Below are positions 8,259 to 16,654 of a DNA stretch of 64,000 nt, piece after piece. Source of the stretch: CAZHNW01 sp942491575 (GTDB lineage Bacteria > Spirochaetota > UBA4802 > UBA5550). The notes below the pieces were generated by a model that worked only from the letters and a program-made list of their open reading frames with translations, was not told the DNA's origin and did no database searches. The stretch's first letter is position 1. Each line of letters begins with the position of its first letter. The stretch covers positions 124,001 to 188,000 of the forward strand of contig CALOBT010000031.1 of assembly GCA_942491575.1 (NCBI GenBank). Reading direction: 5' to 3'. The position numbers were made by a program, and so were the translations under genes.

Positions 8259-9086
8259 TTACACGCCTGATGTTATTTTCTGGCGGCGGGGCCTCATGAA
8301 GTTGCCTCCGGCAATGAGTGCGGCGCCCCAGGCGGAGACAAATTCCGGTCCGTAGGAAGGGAGTATAACTTCCTCTCCCGTTATCTCCGAAAGAATATCC
8401 CTGAATAAGGGAATCCTGGCGACTCCACCGGAAAGAAGAAGGGGACCTGTTTCGCCGAGGCGGTCAATAATTGTTGCGGTTTTACCGGCAATAGAATGAA
8501 GTACCCCCGCAAGGATATCCGCGGCACTGTACCCGTTGTTTACAAAACTTATGATTTCGCTTTCTGCAAAAACAGCACAGCTGTTCTGTCCCGTAACGGG
8601 TTCATTCGATTCCCCGGCAATGCCGGATATCTCTTTGAAGGGAACCTCCAGGGACGAGGCAATCATCTCAAGGAAACGTCCGCTTCCCGCGGCGCATCGT
8701 TCATTTTCCTGCTCATCCTGGAAAAAACCGGTGTTATCAAAAGAGACTGATTTGATAAAGAGTCCCCCCACTGAAACCACACGGCGGGAATCGGAATCGA
8801 GGGCATGGGCCCCCCGTGCCAGGCATACCCCTTCGGAGAGGCGTTTCGATGCCTGTTTTACCAGGTGCCCCCCGTATCCCGTGGCGACAATTTCCTGTAT
8901 GTGACGGGTTTTCAGTCTTTTACCGGTTTTGACTGAGCCCTGGTGCAGGGCATTTTTTATTGTAGTCCTCAATAAATTGCGGAAGTCCTTTTCCATAGGA
9001 GTGGAAGCGGTGGCGACAATTTCATCATTTTCCGCAAGGCATACCTTCAGGGTTCTGGTTCCTACATCGATACCGGCGTTCAGCAT
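8259..9086 (-). CDS. BadF/BadG/HgdC-type activator ATPase, second subunit with altered ATP motif
   Basis: This 275-residue ASKHA-fold protein belongs to the activators of 2-hydroxyacyl-CoA dehydratases and class I benzoyl-CoA reductases. The phosphate-1 loop AGIDVGTRTLK is normal. The two cysteines that hold the bridging [4Fe-4S] cluster of the dimer are present: Cys131 (ENERCAAGSGRF) and Cys170 (GQNSCAVFAESE). The phosphate-2 motif, normally DIGGQD, reads SVGGLF at about 105-110, losing both acidic residues. The adenosine loop LLSGGVAR is kept. Its start overlaps the upstream activator gene by 7 bases (ATGCTGA), implying translational coupling and a heterodimer. Whether it still hydrolyses ATP is doubtful. 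Confidence 0.85.
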   Translation of the reverse strand: MLNAGIDVGTRTLKVCLAENDEIVATASTPMEKDFRNLLRTTIKNALHQGSVKTGKRLKTRHIQEIVATGYGGHLVKQASKRLSEGVCLARGAHALDSDSRRVVSVGGLFIKSVSFDNTGFFQDEQENERCAAGSGRFLEMIASSLEVPFKEISGIAGESNEPVTGQNSCAVFAESEIISFVNNGYSAADILAGVLHSIAGKTATIIDRLGETGPLLLSGGVARIPLFRDILSEITGEEVILPSYGPEFVSAWGAALIAGGNFMRPRRQKITSGV

Positions 9087-9901
9087 GTTACCGTTACCTC
9101 TGAATTTTTTTTAAGGCTCTCCTCACGGGCAAAAATCGCGGCACCGAAGGCCCCTGTAATCTGGTGATCAAAGGGAAGGCGGACAAACCTGCAGTTCAGA
9201 CGCTCTGCGATGGATTTTACTACGGTACAGTTTTTGGAAACGCCCCCTGTGATGCATACTTCATGTTCGAGGGTAATGTTCCCAGCAAGGGCGGCGGCCC
9301 TTTCAGCAACGGCATCGGTAATGCCCCTGGCTATGTCACGGAGTTTTTTGCGGCGGTACATGGCGTCAAGAACTTCAAGTTCCATGAATATTCCGCAGCG
9401 TGAGCTTATTGAAACGGGTTTTCTGCTTCGCTTTGCCTGTTTCCCCAGATCGGCAAGGGAAACTCCGAGGGTTTTCGCCAGCATTTCCAGTGAGCGACCC
9501 GTACCGGCGGCACACTTGTCGTTCATGATGAAGTCGATAACGCGTCCTGTATCATCAATGCCAATTGCCTTGCAGTCCTGTCCCCCGATATCAATTATTG
9601 TCCGTACCGTGTCTCTTCCCTTGAAGGCTCCCAATCCATGGCAGGATATTTCACTTTTATTCATATCTGCGAAGGGGATTTCCATGCGTCCGTATCCCGT
9701 TGCGCAGATGCATGCAATATCATCAAAGGAAAGATGGCTGTTTATCAGGATCTCCTTCATGACGAGAAGTGCCGATTCCGCGGCACTTGGTTTTACCGGG
9801 ATAATTTCAGACGCCACTATTTCATCCCCGCAGAGAATAACTGCCTTTGCGGTGAGTGATCCTATATCGCAGCCTGCAACATATGTTTTGCTGTTATTCA
9901 T
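9080..9901 (-). CDS. BadF/BadG/HgdC-type activator ATPase, first subunit
   Basis: A 273-residue ATPase that should inject one electron, driven by ATP hydrolysis, into a partner dehydratase or aromatic-CoA reductase. Motifs visible in order: phosphate-1 GCDIGSLTAK (10-19), VICATGYGR-like loop at 65-72, phosphate-2 IDIGGQDCK (103-111), cluster ligands Cys130 (NDKCAAGTGR) and Cys169 (SSRCGIFMELE), and adenosine loop CITGGVSKN. All catalytic residues of the family are intact, unlike its downstream partner. It is the first gene of the operon that continues with the second activator, a thiolase and an acyl-CoA synthetase. Likely redox targets are the HgdA/HgdB-like subunits at 29.2-31.8 kb. Confidence 0.88.
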   Translation of the reverse strand: MNNSKTYVAGCDIGSLTAKAVILCGDEIVASEIIPVKPSAAESALLVMKEILINSHLSFDDIACICATGYGRMEIPFADMNKSEISCHGLGAFKGRDTVRTIIDIGGQDCKAIGIDDTGRVIDFIMNDKCAAGTGRSLEMLAKTLGVSLADLGKQAKRSRKPVSISSRCGIFMELEVLDAMYRRKKLRDIARGITDAVAERAAALAGNITLEHEVCITGGVSKNCTVVKSIAERLNCRFVRLPFDHQITGAFGAAIFAREESLKKNSEVTVTC

Positions 9902-10002
9902 ACCTGATATTTATAGCCTGATTCTGCATCAATGATACTACTACTTCTGTTTTTCGTCAAGGACTGCCGGTTACACTGTAGTAATAAGTGTTGATTAAGC
10001 TT

Positions 10003-10023
10003 GCTGCAGTATACTGCTGCAGC
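10003..10023. other. Hairpin/palindrome before the activator operon
   Basis: GCTGCAG (10003-10009) and CTGCAGC (10017-10023) form a perfect 7-bp stem around a 7-base loop, and the inner GCAGTATACTGC (10006-10017) is itself a perfect palindrome. No T-tract follows on either strand, so an operator about 100 bases upstream of the activator gene is as likely as a termination or processing hairpin for the lipoprotein gene. Confidence 0.35.
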
Positions 10024-10026
10024 GTA

Positions 10027-10398
10027 TTATTTTTTCATGATCTTGATATTATAGTCCTTACGGGGGATGTCTTTAATTGTATACATTACCTCATGGGCGC
10101 ACATGCACCGGGTTATAGCGAATGATTTTTTAATACCATATTGCAGCAGGACGGTATCATCCTCCAGTAGATAGCTTCCCTTGATGGCAGCTCCCCCGCA
10201 GTAGGTTTTTACGAAACACCTGACAATAAGCCTGTTTTTATGCCATCTCTTCGATATTACTCCCGCCTTTGGGGGGCCATAGGGGTTCTCTTCGGCGAGG
10301 CAGCCCCTTCGGGCAAAAGAGAGATTTCGAGTGCCGCAGCTGGCAAAGGAAGTAAAAAGGATAATAAAGCTGATAAAAATTTTCAGTGTTATTTTCAT
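10027..10398 (-). CDS. Cysteine-rich small lipoprotein, unknown function
   Basis: A 123-residue protein starting MKITLKIFISFIILFTSFA with lipobox FASC (Cys at about residue 21). Several more cysteines follow (RGC, RCFVKTYC, TRCMCAHEVMY), suggesting disulfides or metal binding in the envelope. The second half (GSYLLEDDTVLLQYGIKK, then CMCAHEVMYTIKDI) reads as a small beta-sandwich. A CAGGGG Shine-Dalgarno precedes the start. No family is recognised. It lies upstream of, and on the same strand as, the activator operon, separated by 125 bases. Confidence 0.55.
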   Translation of the reverse strand: MKITLKIFISFIILFTSFASCGTRNLSFARRGCLAEENPYGPPKAGVISKRWHKNRLIVRCFVKTYCGGAAIKGSYLLEDDTVLLQYGIKKSFAITRCMCAHEVMYTIKDIPRKDYNIKIMKK

Positions 10399-10522
10399 GT
10401 TTAGCCCCTGTTTCGTTGAAAGGTATTTTTCAGGTAAAGCATTCTGATCATCCGGTATATTTCATTGACAGTACATCAATGATGTCTTCTGATTGAAATA
10501 TCTACTACTTATTGGAGGAAAA

Positions 10523-11203
10523 ATGAAAAAAAACAGAATTATATTATCAATCAGCCTGCTTACTGTTTTATCATTAACGGTTCTATATGCGGGAAACAGT
10601 GAATTCTCCGGATTTTCCCGACAGGTCCTGGCAATCAAAGCCAGGCCCACATCTCATACTGAAAATAATAAAATTATTATTCTGCATCCCATGATTAAAG
10701 ACAGGGAAGTCGAGATGGTGCATACTTCAAAATTATCCTGGAAGAACAACAAATCAACACGCACATTTCTTTCCTTCCGACAGATAAAGGGGAAAAAGGC
10801 AAAGGGGGACCGCGGTGTAGGGAAGACCGTGAACTATTTCTACATTCCAAAGGACCTGAAGGAGTTCTGTTCCAATGCGAAAATCAGTGACTGGAAAAAA
10901 AATAACTCCCTGACGCTGGATAAAAAGGCGAGCCGCGGTTACAGTTTTATTGCCACACTGAAGGGAGAGAGAAGGAAAAGCAACCTCCATCTTGATGGCG
11001 GGGGGAAGTTAAAGGCGATAGGTTTTGGATTCCCTGAAGAGGGAATATCACATGAAAAAACCATGAAGGATGATGCAATAACCTGGTATTTTGATCAGGT
11101 GCAGGGGAAGACACGCCTGGTGAAGATATATAAAATTACTACGGAGAAGAAAGGGGGTATTCCCATAATTAAAATCAAGACTGAAAGATTCAGCGGCTTT
11201 TAA
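10523..11203 (+). CDS. Exported protein of unknown function
   Basis: The start at 10523 is supported by TTGGAGG 7 bases upstream; the product is 226 residues with a signal peptide (MKKNRIILSISLLTVLSLTV, cleavage probably after LYAG). The mature part is basic and beta-rich, with no cysteines pattern or catalytic motif beyond a single Cys. A TTGACA box (10465-10470) and an interrupted palindrome ACATCA-A-TGATGT (10473-10485) lie upstream. A strong terminator follows. I do not recognise a family; periplasmic location is inferred. Confidence 0.6.
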   Translation: MKKNRIILSISLLTVLSLTVLYAGNSEFSGFSRQVLAIKARPTSHTENNKIIILHPMIKDREVEMVHTSKLSWKNNKSTRTFLSFRQIKGKKAKGDRGVGKTVNYFYIPKDLKEFCSNAKISDWKKNNSLTLDKKASRGYSFIATLKGERRKSNLHLDGGGKLKAIGFGFPEEGISHEKTMKDDAITWYFDQVQGKTRLVKIYKITTEKKGGIPIIKIKTERFSGF

Positions 11204-11222
11204 CTGAGTGTTTATATAACAG

Positions 11223-11259
11223 CGCAGGCCCCTGGTTTTATCCGGAGCCTGCGTTTTTT
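11223..11259 (+). terminator. Factor-independent terminator
   Basis: CGCAGGC (11223-11229) pairs with GCCTGCG (11247-11253), extended inward by CC/GG pairs, and six Ts follow (11254-11259). It ends the exported-protein gene at 11203. Confidence 0.9.
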
Positions 11260-11315
11260 ATGAGGCTTCCTCTTTTGGAACATTTTCTCTTTATGTTCTG
11301 GTTCCGAAATTTTTC

Positions 11316-11344
11316 TTGCATTCAAAGTTTGTCTGGCATATAAC
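11316..11344 (+). promoter_or_regulatory. Sigma-70-type promoter of the 81-aa secreted protein
   Basis: TTGCAT (11316-11321) and TATAAC (11339-11344) are separated by 17 bases, 26 bases upstream of the ATG at 11371. Confidence 0.6.
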
Positions 11345-11370
11345 AGGGTAACTACAAGTGGGAGGGTGAT

Positions 11371-11616
11371 ATGAAAAAAATACTTTTGTTGTCAGGTGTT
11401 CTTATTTTTAGTCTCTTTATGGTAATGGAATATGGTATCGCTAAGAATTATACCGGCTGTTATATCTGTAAGGGAAAGTCAGGGACATACGTAAAATATG
11501 TCGGCTCTGATACCTTCGATAAACGTAAAAAAGCAAAGAAGCTCGGTTGTGATGTCGGCGGTTATACCAGTTCCTGTGACGCTGCCAACTATACAATTCT
11601 CGGAACTGTGAACTGA
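11371..11616 (+). CDS. Small secreted four-cysteine protein
   Basis: An 81-residue protein with a signal peptide (MKKILLLSGVLIFSLFMVM to about AKN). The mature domain, about 55 residues, has four cysteines: CYIC, LGC and SSC. It begins NYTGCYICKGKSGTYVKYVG and is rich in Lys, Tyr and Gly. GGGAGGG precedes the ATG by 6 bases and a good promoter is present, so it is probably well expressed. The two CxxC/C pairs could form disulfides or bind a metal. I recall similar short secreted proteins in spirochaetes but cannot name a family. Confidence 0.65.
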   Translation: MKKILLLSGVLIFSLFMVMEYGIAKNYTGCYICKGKSGTYVKYVGSDTFDKRKKAKKLGCDVGGYTSSCDAANYTILGTVN

Positions 11617-11629
11617 TCGTTTATCTACA

Positions 11630-11662
11630 GTGCATGGCGAAGATTTTGTCTTCGTTATGCAC
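11630..11662 (+). terminator. Strong stem-loop between convergent genes, probable terminator
   Basis: The 14-base arms GTGCATGGCGAAGA (11630-11643) and TCTTCGTTATGCAC (11649-11662) pair completely with two G-T wobbles around a 5-base loop. A competing pairing of GGCGAAGAT (11636-11644) with ATCTTCGCC (11667-11675) exists. No T-tract follows, so the terminator call rests on position only. Confidence 0.45.
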
Positions 11663-11723
11663 TCTAATCTTCGCCTGAGACGTTATAGGCTGTCCGGTTC
11701 TTCCTCTACACGGGATAATGCAA

Positions 11724-14378
11724 TTAATCCCTGGTAATAATCTCTTTTACCCTGCTGGTCAAGGTGTTGATGGTGAATGGTTTCTGGAGAAAACCTTTTA
11801 CTCCTTCAGAAAGAATTTTTATGGCACGCTGGTCCTGGGTGAATCCCGATGCAAGCAGGACCTTTACCTTTGGGTTGATTCTTTTCATTTTTCTGAAAAG
11901 TTCATCGCCATACATCTGGGGCATCGCCATATCTATTATTGCCATATCAAGTTTTTTATATTCCTTCTTGTAAATTTTTAGGGCTTCGGGGCCATCTCCC
12001 GCCGTGATGATATCGTATCCCGCTTCTTCCAGTATTTCTCTGGCAGTAATCCTCATTGTTTCTTCGTCATCAACAACAAGTATATACCCGCTTCCTTTGA
12101 CTACCATATCGTGATCGATGTCCTTTTTTTCTATAAGAACATCTTCTTCACATGGTAGAAATATATTAAATGTTGTTCCGATACCCGGTTCTGAATAGAC
12201 GGTTATCAATCCACGATGATCTCTTATGATATTGTAGACCATGGACAAGCCGAGGCCTGAGCCTTCATTTTTGGGTTTTGTGCTAAAGAATGGATCAAAT
12301 ATTTTGCCTAAGGATTCAGAGTCGATCCCGACTCCGGTATCATGTATTGTAATTTTGTAATAGTTAACATCCGTTATTTCCTGGTATCTTTCTCGAAATT
12401 TCCGGTCAGGGTGAAAATTTTTCACCTCGAGATTAAGTTCACCGCCATGTTTCTCCTCCCCTTCTCTCATAGTCGTCATGGCATGGGAAGCATTTATGCA
12501 TAGATTGAGGAGGCACTGTTCAATTTGAGTTTCATCTGCAAGAACAATGGCAGGAGTATCAAGGAGTGAATGTGAAATTTTAATGGATTTATCCAGGGAA
12601 CTCCTGGTGACATTCACAATTTTGGAAATTGAATTATTGAGATCAACCGGTGCGATATTCAGATCGTGTTTGCGCGCCATACTCAACAATTGTTTGACGA
12701 GGTTTGAAGCACGAATGCTTGAATCATCAATAATATCAAGATATTCCTTTATCTTGTCACCTTCAAGGACGCCTTTTTCCTTCAGCATTATTTTTAAAAT
12801 AGACATAGGACCGGAAATACCTACAAGTACATTATTGAAGTCATGGGCAATACCCCCTGCCAGGTTTCCGATCATTTCCATTTTTTGGGCCTGTTTTAAT
12901 TGTTCATCCTTCATTCTTAATTCGGTGATGTCACTGATGAATCCTTCGATTATAGAAGGGCCTTCGGGTAAATTCAATTTACTTCCTTTCACATAAACCC
13001 AGCGCAGCTTCTTTTCTTTCGTGTATATACGGTGAATTACCTCGAAGCTGTTACCTTCCTGAAATTCTTCTCTTAGCGTATTTTCTACGTATTCCCTGTC
13101 TTCGGGATGAACGAGGTCACGGTATTTAACTTTTTTGTCTCCGGTCAGTTCGTCTGTGGTATAACCGGTTATCAGTAGAGATCCCTCGCTGATAAAATCC
13201 ATGGACCAGAGATTGTCATAACGGCCGCGAAAAACCATACCCGGAAGGTTGCTCAAGAGGGTAGTCATTATCCTTTCCTTCTCTGCTACGGTTTTTACCT
13301 GTTCCTGGAGTTTTTCATAGGTTCCATTGAGTTCTGATGCCATTTTATTAAAACGGCTTGAGAGTACTGAGAATTCATCTCCACTTTCAACATGTACCCT
13401 GAAATTAAAATTACCGCTTGCAACCTGTTCCGTTGCTGTAATCAGGTTTTGTATCGGTTTTAACGCCCGTCCGATGCCAATGAACAGGAAAATCGAAATG
13501 AAGAGAATGCCTCCCAGCATCAAGGCCCCGGCAAAAAATGCATATTTTAATACCTGCTGCAGAATGATATCCCATCGTTCATGGGTAACAACATTCCAGG
13601 AAGTGCCGGGTACCGGGGCAAAACCGCCAATAACCATATTGCCTTCGAGGTCCTTAGTGATGATTGCTCCCGTTTTTCTTTGCAGCACGAGACGCACAGG
13701 CTCGAATTCTTTAAAATCGTTACCAATAAGTTCATGTCTCCGGTGATAGATCAGCCGGCCCTTTCCATCAACGAGATAAGCGTAACCGCTGTAACCTGAT
13801 TGGATTTCCAGCATATGGGCAAACTCTACCTCAATAAAAGAATATTCAAGCTGTGCGATGCCGCACAAAGCGCCAATGTAAGAACCTTTTCTGTCGGTAA
13901 CGGGGACTGCGACGATGAAAACCTGGAATCCGTTCTGTGGATCTTTCAAAATATCAGAAAAAACCGGGCGAAGGGTTTTTTCAATTCTTTTGAATGCCTC
14001 GGTACTGCTGAAGAGATTTAAAAGAGAGGAGGATACTTTAATGTCCGACCAGAGAACATGACCGGTTTTGTTGAAAAGAGCAAATCCCTTATCGAAACTG
14101 CTTCTCAGGTATGCGTCGGATAAGACGGGTCGTGGTCTTTTATATTTAATGAAACGAGATAAAACAGGTTTGTGGGCGGCATCCTGGAGGTGGTTGTAAT
14201 ACCGGGATAGTCCTTCGGAAATTCTTTCTGCAGTAATCCTGGCAATTTCAGAATCCCTTTTGATAACAACAGCGGTACTGGTTTTTTCGAAGAGTTGAAA
14301 GAGGACCGTTATTGCAATAAGAACAAGAATTATAATTGGGAGGAAGGTAATTAGCAGAGTTTTTGTCCGTATCTTCAA
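11724..14378 (-). CDS. Hybrid sensor histidine kinase (dCACHE-HAMP-PAS-HisKA-HATPase-REC)
   Basis: 884 residues. A membrane helix (about 7-29) precedes a periplasmic dCACHE-like domain (about 30-275, ending SGYSGYAYLVDGKGRLIYHR... and TSWNVVTHE). A second helix (about 277-300), HAMP (to about 350), PAS (about 375-495, with a PAC tail), HisKA with phosphoacceptor in GGIAHDFNNVL, HATPase (HDTGVGIDSESLGKIFDPFF, GSGLGLSMVYNI) and a C-terminal receiver follow. The receiver has VVDDEE, phosphoacceptor IIDMAMPQ and KPF. The start is TTG at 14378, with GGAG 6 bases upstream inside the end of the preceding binding-protein gene. No DNA-binding regulator is adjacent, so output goes through an unlinked phosphotransfer partner. 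Confidence 0.9.
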   Translation of the reverse strand: MKIRTKTLLITFLPIIILVLIAITVLFQLFEKTSTAVVIKRDSEIARITAERISEGLSRYYNHLQDAAHKPVLSRFIKYKRPRPVLSDAYLRSSFDKGFALFNKTGHVLWSDIKVSSSLLNLFSSTEAFKRIEKTLRPVFSDILKDPQNGFQVFIVAVPVTDRKGSYIGALCGIAQLEYSFIEVEFAHMLEIQSGYSGYAYLVDGKGRLIYHRRHELIGNDFKEFEPVRLVLQRKTGAIITKDLEGNMVIGGFAPVPGTSWNVVTHERWDIILQQVLKYAFFAGALMLGGILFISIFLFIGIGRALKPIQNLITATEQVASGNFNFRVHVESGDEFSVLSSRFNKMASELNGTYEKLQEQVKTVAEKERIMTTLLSNLPGMVFRGRYDNLWSMDFISEGSLLITGYTTDELTGDKKVKYRDLVHPEDREYVENTLREEFQEGNSFEVIHRIYTKEKKLRWVYVKGSKLNLPEGPSIIEGFISDITELRMKDEQLKQAQKMEMIGNLAGGIAHDFNNVLVGISGPMSILKIMLKEKGVLEGDKIKEYLDIIDDSSIRASNLVKQLLSMARKHDLNIAPVDLNNSISKIVNVTRSSLDKSIKISHSLLDTPAIVLADETQIEQCLLNLCINASHAMTTMREGEEKHGGELNLEVKNFHPDRKFRERYQEITDVNYYKITIHDTGVGIDSESLGKIFDPFFSTKPKNEGSGLGLSMVYNIIRDHRGLITVYSEPGIGTTFNIFLPCEEDVLIEKKDIDHDMVVKGSGYILVVDDEETMRITAREILEEAGYDIITAGDGPEALKIYKKEYKKLDMAIIDMAMPQMYGDELFRKMKRINPKVKVLLASGFTQDQRAIKILSEGVKGFLQKPFTINTLTSRVKEIITRD

Positions 14379-14379
14379 T

Positions 14380-15405
14380 TCATTCTCCTGGTTTTACCGG
14401 TTCCTCCAGGGAGATGCTGATTCTGCGAAATGCTTCTTCTGTTACCCAGCTTTTCCAGAGATCTCTGTTTTGTTCAAGGTAATACCTGGCTATAAGCTTC
14501 TGATTTTTTTCATCGTGAATTTTCATCCATTTCATTGTTTTTTCCAGGGGTTTGACTCCTATATTCATTTTCTTCAGCATCCTTATAATATCCGGTGCTT
14601 TCTTCTTCATGTCTTTGTGGACGGCCTTGATAATTTGAAAATCTTTATAGGCACAGGCGCGTTTAATGGGTCTTAAAGAAGGATTGCGCATTCCTTCAAT
14701 TATTTCAGAATGGATCTTTTCGTCGTAGGGGGGTTCCTCAAGGATGTGCCATTTAAACAGTTCCAGCATAGCCGTGGGAGACCAGTAGTAGCCGAATATT
14801 GGGGCCTTTCTTTTTTGAGCCTGGATAAGAACATTTTCCAGCACCTCCGCTGAGGCGGGAGAGACAACATCGTAATACCGGTGTAAGCCATATCCCCCTA
14901 TTTTAACTTCATTCATCAGTTTGCATTCCCATCCAATTATGCAGTTATAGAATATGCCTTTATGGGGGTGTTCCGGATTTGAAAAAAGCTTCCAGTGTCT
15001 TTTCATGTCGAAAACACTTTTGATATTATATTTTTCAGCAACCCACCTGGGAATTATCCAGAACTGTTTGCCTGATTCGAAAGTATTCCCCAGGTTAATG
15101 ATTGTGCCATTCCGGGTCATTTTCAGATACCAGTCCTTATAGTTTTCATACCATAATTCTGTGGCGATATCTACATTCGCATTTTCAAAGGCAATCTGCA
15201 TTTCCAGTTCGGTGTGGTCTTTCATCTCTACGGTATATCCATACCCTACCTCAATCATGTATTTCGTAATATAGTTTATCACCTGGATGGATCGCCAGTT
15301 GCCGCCGTATATTTTAATGGGGGGCTGTTTTTTTATGCTGAAAAATAAAAAAACAGCGATTATGGTGATGGCAGTGATTGATATGAATATTGTAATTTTT
15401 TTCAT
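14380..15405 (-). CDS. OpuAC/ProX-like periplasmic binding protein coupled to a histidine kinase
   Basis: 341 residues with one N-terminal membrane helix (TIFISITAITIIAVFLFFSI) and then the glycine-betaine/choline binding-protein fold: IKIYGGNWRSIQVINYITKY, VDIATELWYENYKDW, then GYYWSPTAMLELFKWH with the aromatic residues that usually line the quaternary-amine pocket. No ABC permease or ATPase is nearby. The stop codon is 1 base before the start of the histidine kinase gene, whose Shine-Dalgarno lies inside this gene. The arrangement says the protein feeds a sensor rather than a transporter. The helix looks uncleaved, so it may stay membrane-tethered. Confidence 0.75.
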   Translation of the reverse strand: MKKITIFISITAITIIAVFLFFSIKKQPPIKIYGGNWRSIQVINYITKYMIEVGYGYTVEMKDHTELEMQIAFENANVDIATELWYENYKDWYLKMTRNGTIINLGNTFESGKQFWIIPRWVAEKYNIKSVFDMKRHWKLFSNPEHPHKGIFYNCIIGWECKLMNEVKIGGYGLHRYYDVVSPASAEVLENVLIQAQKRKAPIFGYYWSPTAMLELFKWHILEEPPYDEKIHSEIIEGMRNPSLRPIKRACAYKDFQIIKAVHKDMKKKAPDIIRMLKKMNIGVKPLEKTMKWMKIHDEKNQKLIARYYLEQNRDLWKSWVTEEAFRRISISLEEPVKPGE

Positions 15406-15451
15406 TTTTTTTAATTAAGAATATTTATACTTTTGATGAAACAATCCTGTT

Positions 15452-15490
15452 TTTCCAGTCTGCACTGTCTGGGGCAGTGCAGACTGGAAA
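15452..15490 (-). other. 16-bp perfect stem-loop after the SBP gene
   Basis: TTTCCAGTCTGCACTG (15452-15467) and CAGTGCAGACTGGAAA (15475-15490) are perfect inverted repeats around a 7-base loop. It begins 3 bases after the stop of the minus-strand binding-protein gene. There is no T-tract, so it may protect the 3' end of that mRNA or terminate inefficiently before the OpuAC-kinase pair. Confidence 0.6.
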
Positions 15491-15492
15491 TA

Positions 15493-16263
15493 TTAAAAAC
15501 CGTTTGCTCTCATAATTTTTCTTAATGATCCATCAGCCTTAATTTTTGCGAGACCCATATTGAAAGCGGCACGCTTTTTCTGGAATCCAGGTGCCCTCTT
15601 GGAAAAAACAATATAGAGGGGTTTGACCTCCAGTGGCGGATTTAAAAAAGTCAATGTCCGCGAGAACTGGGGGAATTTTGATCTGATCAGATAGTTTGCC
15701 ACGTACTTGTCGATAAATATCAATTGAACGCGGTTGCCGTTTAATTTTTGCAGATTTTGTTCATCACTATCGGCGGTTTCTTTGGTCAGATATTTAGCAT
15801 CGTCAAAGGCCTTTGTGTTCACATAGCCCCTTACAATGCCAAACTTGTATTGTTTCAAACCCCGCAGCGCAGCATTAATGTTGCTTCGTGGATTCACTGT
15901 AAATTTAATGCCGCTGTCTTTTCTGATATAGAAACCTACAGGGCCCCCGGGGAATGGTTTGGAATATGCAAATTGGGCAAGTCTGCTGGAATCGTAGTAT
16001 TCAGGGAAAAGCCCATCAGCCTGTCCGCTCTTTGCCATTCGAAGTGCCCGTTCCCATGGGTAGAATTGGATCGTCACATCGTATCCGGCCCTCTTGAAAG
16101 CCTCTGCAACAATCTGATACACATAACCCTTATTTTTTAAATTTTTGCCGATGTAGGGTGCCCAGTCGAGAGTCACCAGGGTAACTTTCTCGGCAGCAGA
16201 AGCGTTGAGGGTTATGCAGATGGCAGAAAGTATTATCACAGTTCCGAATTTTTTAAAACTCAT
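15493..16263 (-). CDS. Orphan SBP_bac_3 periplasmic solute-binding protein
   Basis: 256 residues with a signal peptide ending near ASAAEK. The mature fold is the family 3 amino-acid-type binding protein: VTLVTLDWAPYIGKNLKNKG, YQIVAEAFKRAGYDVTIQFY, PWERALRMAKSGQADGLFPE and a hinge near FGIVRGYV. AAGGAGGGG precedes the start. No ABC permease or ATPase lies nearby; instead a related binding protein is divergent and a chemoreceptor and a sensor pair flank it. Such orphan members often serve signalling or await a distant transporter. The ligand is unknown; cyclic or aromatic amino acids are possible but not visible from sequence. Confidence 0.8.
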   Translation of the reverse strand: MSFKKFGTVIILSAICITLNASAAEKVTLVTLDWAPYIGKNLKNKGYVYQIVAEAFKRAGYDVTIQFYPWERALRMAKSGQADGLFPEYYDSSRLAQFAYSKPFPGGPVGFYIRKDSGIKFTVNPRSNINAALRGLKQYKFGIVRGYVNTKAFDDAKYLTKETADSDEQNLQKLNGNRVQLIFIDKYVANYLIRSKFPQFSRTLTFLNPPLEVKPLYIVFSKRAPGFQKKRAAFNMGLAKIKADGSLRKIMRANGF

Positions 16264-16322
16264 TTTGCCCCTCCTTTGAGTTTGTTAAATAAAATACTTA
16301 TCCGGTTCATGCCGGATTACTT

Positions 16323-16361
16323 TAAAAATCTCCATCTTTGAAAAAGTCGGCAAAGGTGGAG
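16323..16361 (-). promoter_or_regulatory. Attenuator-like hairpin in the leader of the SBP gene
   Basis: On the minus strand CTCCACCTTTG (16361-16351) pairs with CAAAGATGGAG (16340-16330) with one wobble, then ATTTTT follows, 60 bases before the SBP start codon. This is the layout of a transcription attenuator. The rest of the 391-base divergent region is AT-rich and shows no further structure I can name. Confidence 0.4.
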
Positions 16362-16654
16362 GGCATAAAATTATATAAGACCGTTTCTTCTCCTTAATAA
16401 GAATATTCTATCATAAAGATTTGAATAATCAAATGGAAAAACAATATTTTTATTATTATATGGCTGCGGATAGGGAATAAAAAATATCCGCTTAAATTCT
16501 TTCTCATTAAGTATAAAATATACAAAGTGCTGTTTTCTCATTAATTTAAGTTGAGCTTAAAAAAAGGAATTGGATTGAGGCGGAAAGCATGATATCCTGT
16601 ATTGATAGTTGAACTGATTTTGAAATATTGATTAAAAATTTATGGAGGCAGTGT

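Noticed and set aside
9210..9935. A 241-codon plus-strand frame opposite the activator ATPase
   Set aside because: The minus-strand product has intact family motifs; the plus frame is a mirror of its codon bias.
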